From Muribaculaceae bacterium (GTDB lineage: Bacteria; Bacteroidota; Bacteroidia; Bacteroidales; Muribaculaceae): DNA of 6,211 bases. The stretch lies in assembly GCA_029060585.1 (NCBI GenBank), contig JAIDTS010000275.1:1-6211 (forward strand), read 5' to 3'. Below are positions 6,125-6,211 of this stretch, in pieces. Position numbers and translations under genes: made by a program. Positions within the stretch are counted from its first letter, which is position 1; each line of letters starts with the position of its first letter. A model generated the notes under the pieces. The model was not told the origin of the DNA. It saw only the letters and a program-made list of their open reading frames with translations, and did no database searches.

Positions 6125-6211
6125 TTACCGAGCCTTATTCAATATGATATTGAATTCATCATTCCCGGCCAGTTTAGCCTTCAGTGAAAGATAGCTTCCG
6201 GCCATCTCTAC
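6125..6211 (-). CDS. C-terminal end of an unidentified protein (partial, runs off the window)
   Basis: An open frame enters from the right edge on the minus strand and ends at a TAA (plus-strand TTA at 6125-6127), giving 28 residues that begin VEMAGSYLSLKAKL and end NIILNKAR. The case for a real gene is the uninterrupted frame with ordinary codon use, and the hairpin plus T-run at the expected distance after its stop, just ahead of the next gene's promoter. Too little is visible to name a family. It lies upstream of the synthase gene on the same strand, but the terminator and the separate promoter argue against one operon. Confidence 0.65.
   Translation of the reverse strand, partial: VEMAGSYLSLKAKLAGNDEFNIILNKAR

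Overview
The window looks like chromosomal DNA from a gut Bacteroidales bacterium; a Muribaculaceae-type genome is my inference. The support is two perfect Bacteroidetes primary-sigma promoters (TTTG, 20 bp, TAnnTTTG), the lack of Shine-Dalgarno sequences at the gene starts, lipoproteins with short LLASC/LLGC-type lipoboxes, a TlpA-type thioredoxin lipoprotein with a DUF4369-like front half, and a polytopic protein resembling the Bacteroidetes-restricted DUF6057 family. It holds five complete genes and one partial gene. I see no mobile element, CRISPR array, tRNA or rRNA, and no gene-free stretch longer than 300 bases.

Layout, left to right. Bases 114-1235 (+) encode a periplasm-facing thioredoxin-fold lipoprotein with a CGWC active site, closed by a perfect 14-bp-stem terminator. 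Bases 1400-2044 (+) encode a small single-pass membrane protein whose last 43 residues match the CW_7 (Cpl-7 type) peptidoglycan-binding motif; it has its own terminator. A consensus promoter at 2140-2171 drives a two-gene operon: a multi-spanning membrane protein with a helical C-terminal domain (2176-3612), then, 19 bases on, a lipoprotein with one CXXCH heme-c motif and TolB/PD40-like beta-propeller repeats (3632-5125). This operon runs tail-to-tail into a minus-strand tRNA-dihydrouridine synthase gene (5109-6020), with the two coding regions overlapping by 17 bp. The synthase has its own consensus promoter, directly behind the terminator of another minus-strand gene. Only the last 28 codons of that gene (6125-6211) are in the window.

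Three of the four plus-strand products are predicted to be envelope proteins facing the periplasm or cell wall: a thiol-redox lipoprotein, a wall-binding anchor and a putative heme-c propeller lipoprotein, the last paired with a membrane partner. The heme-c lipoprotein and its partner are the strongest candidate for an undescribed functional unit. A TlpA/ResA-like reductant nearby is suggestive because CXXCH cysteines must be reduced before heme attachment, but it lies in a separate transcription unit, so the link is conjecture. The most striking regulatory observation is that the operon and the unrelated synthase gene share the same start geometry, TTTG-N20-TAnnTTTG-N4-ATG, which predicts leaderless or nearly leaderless mRNAs.
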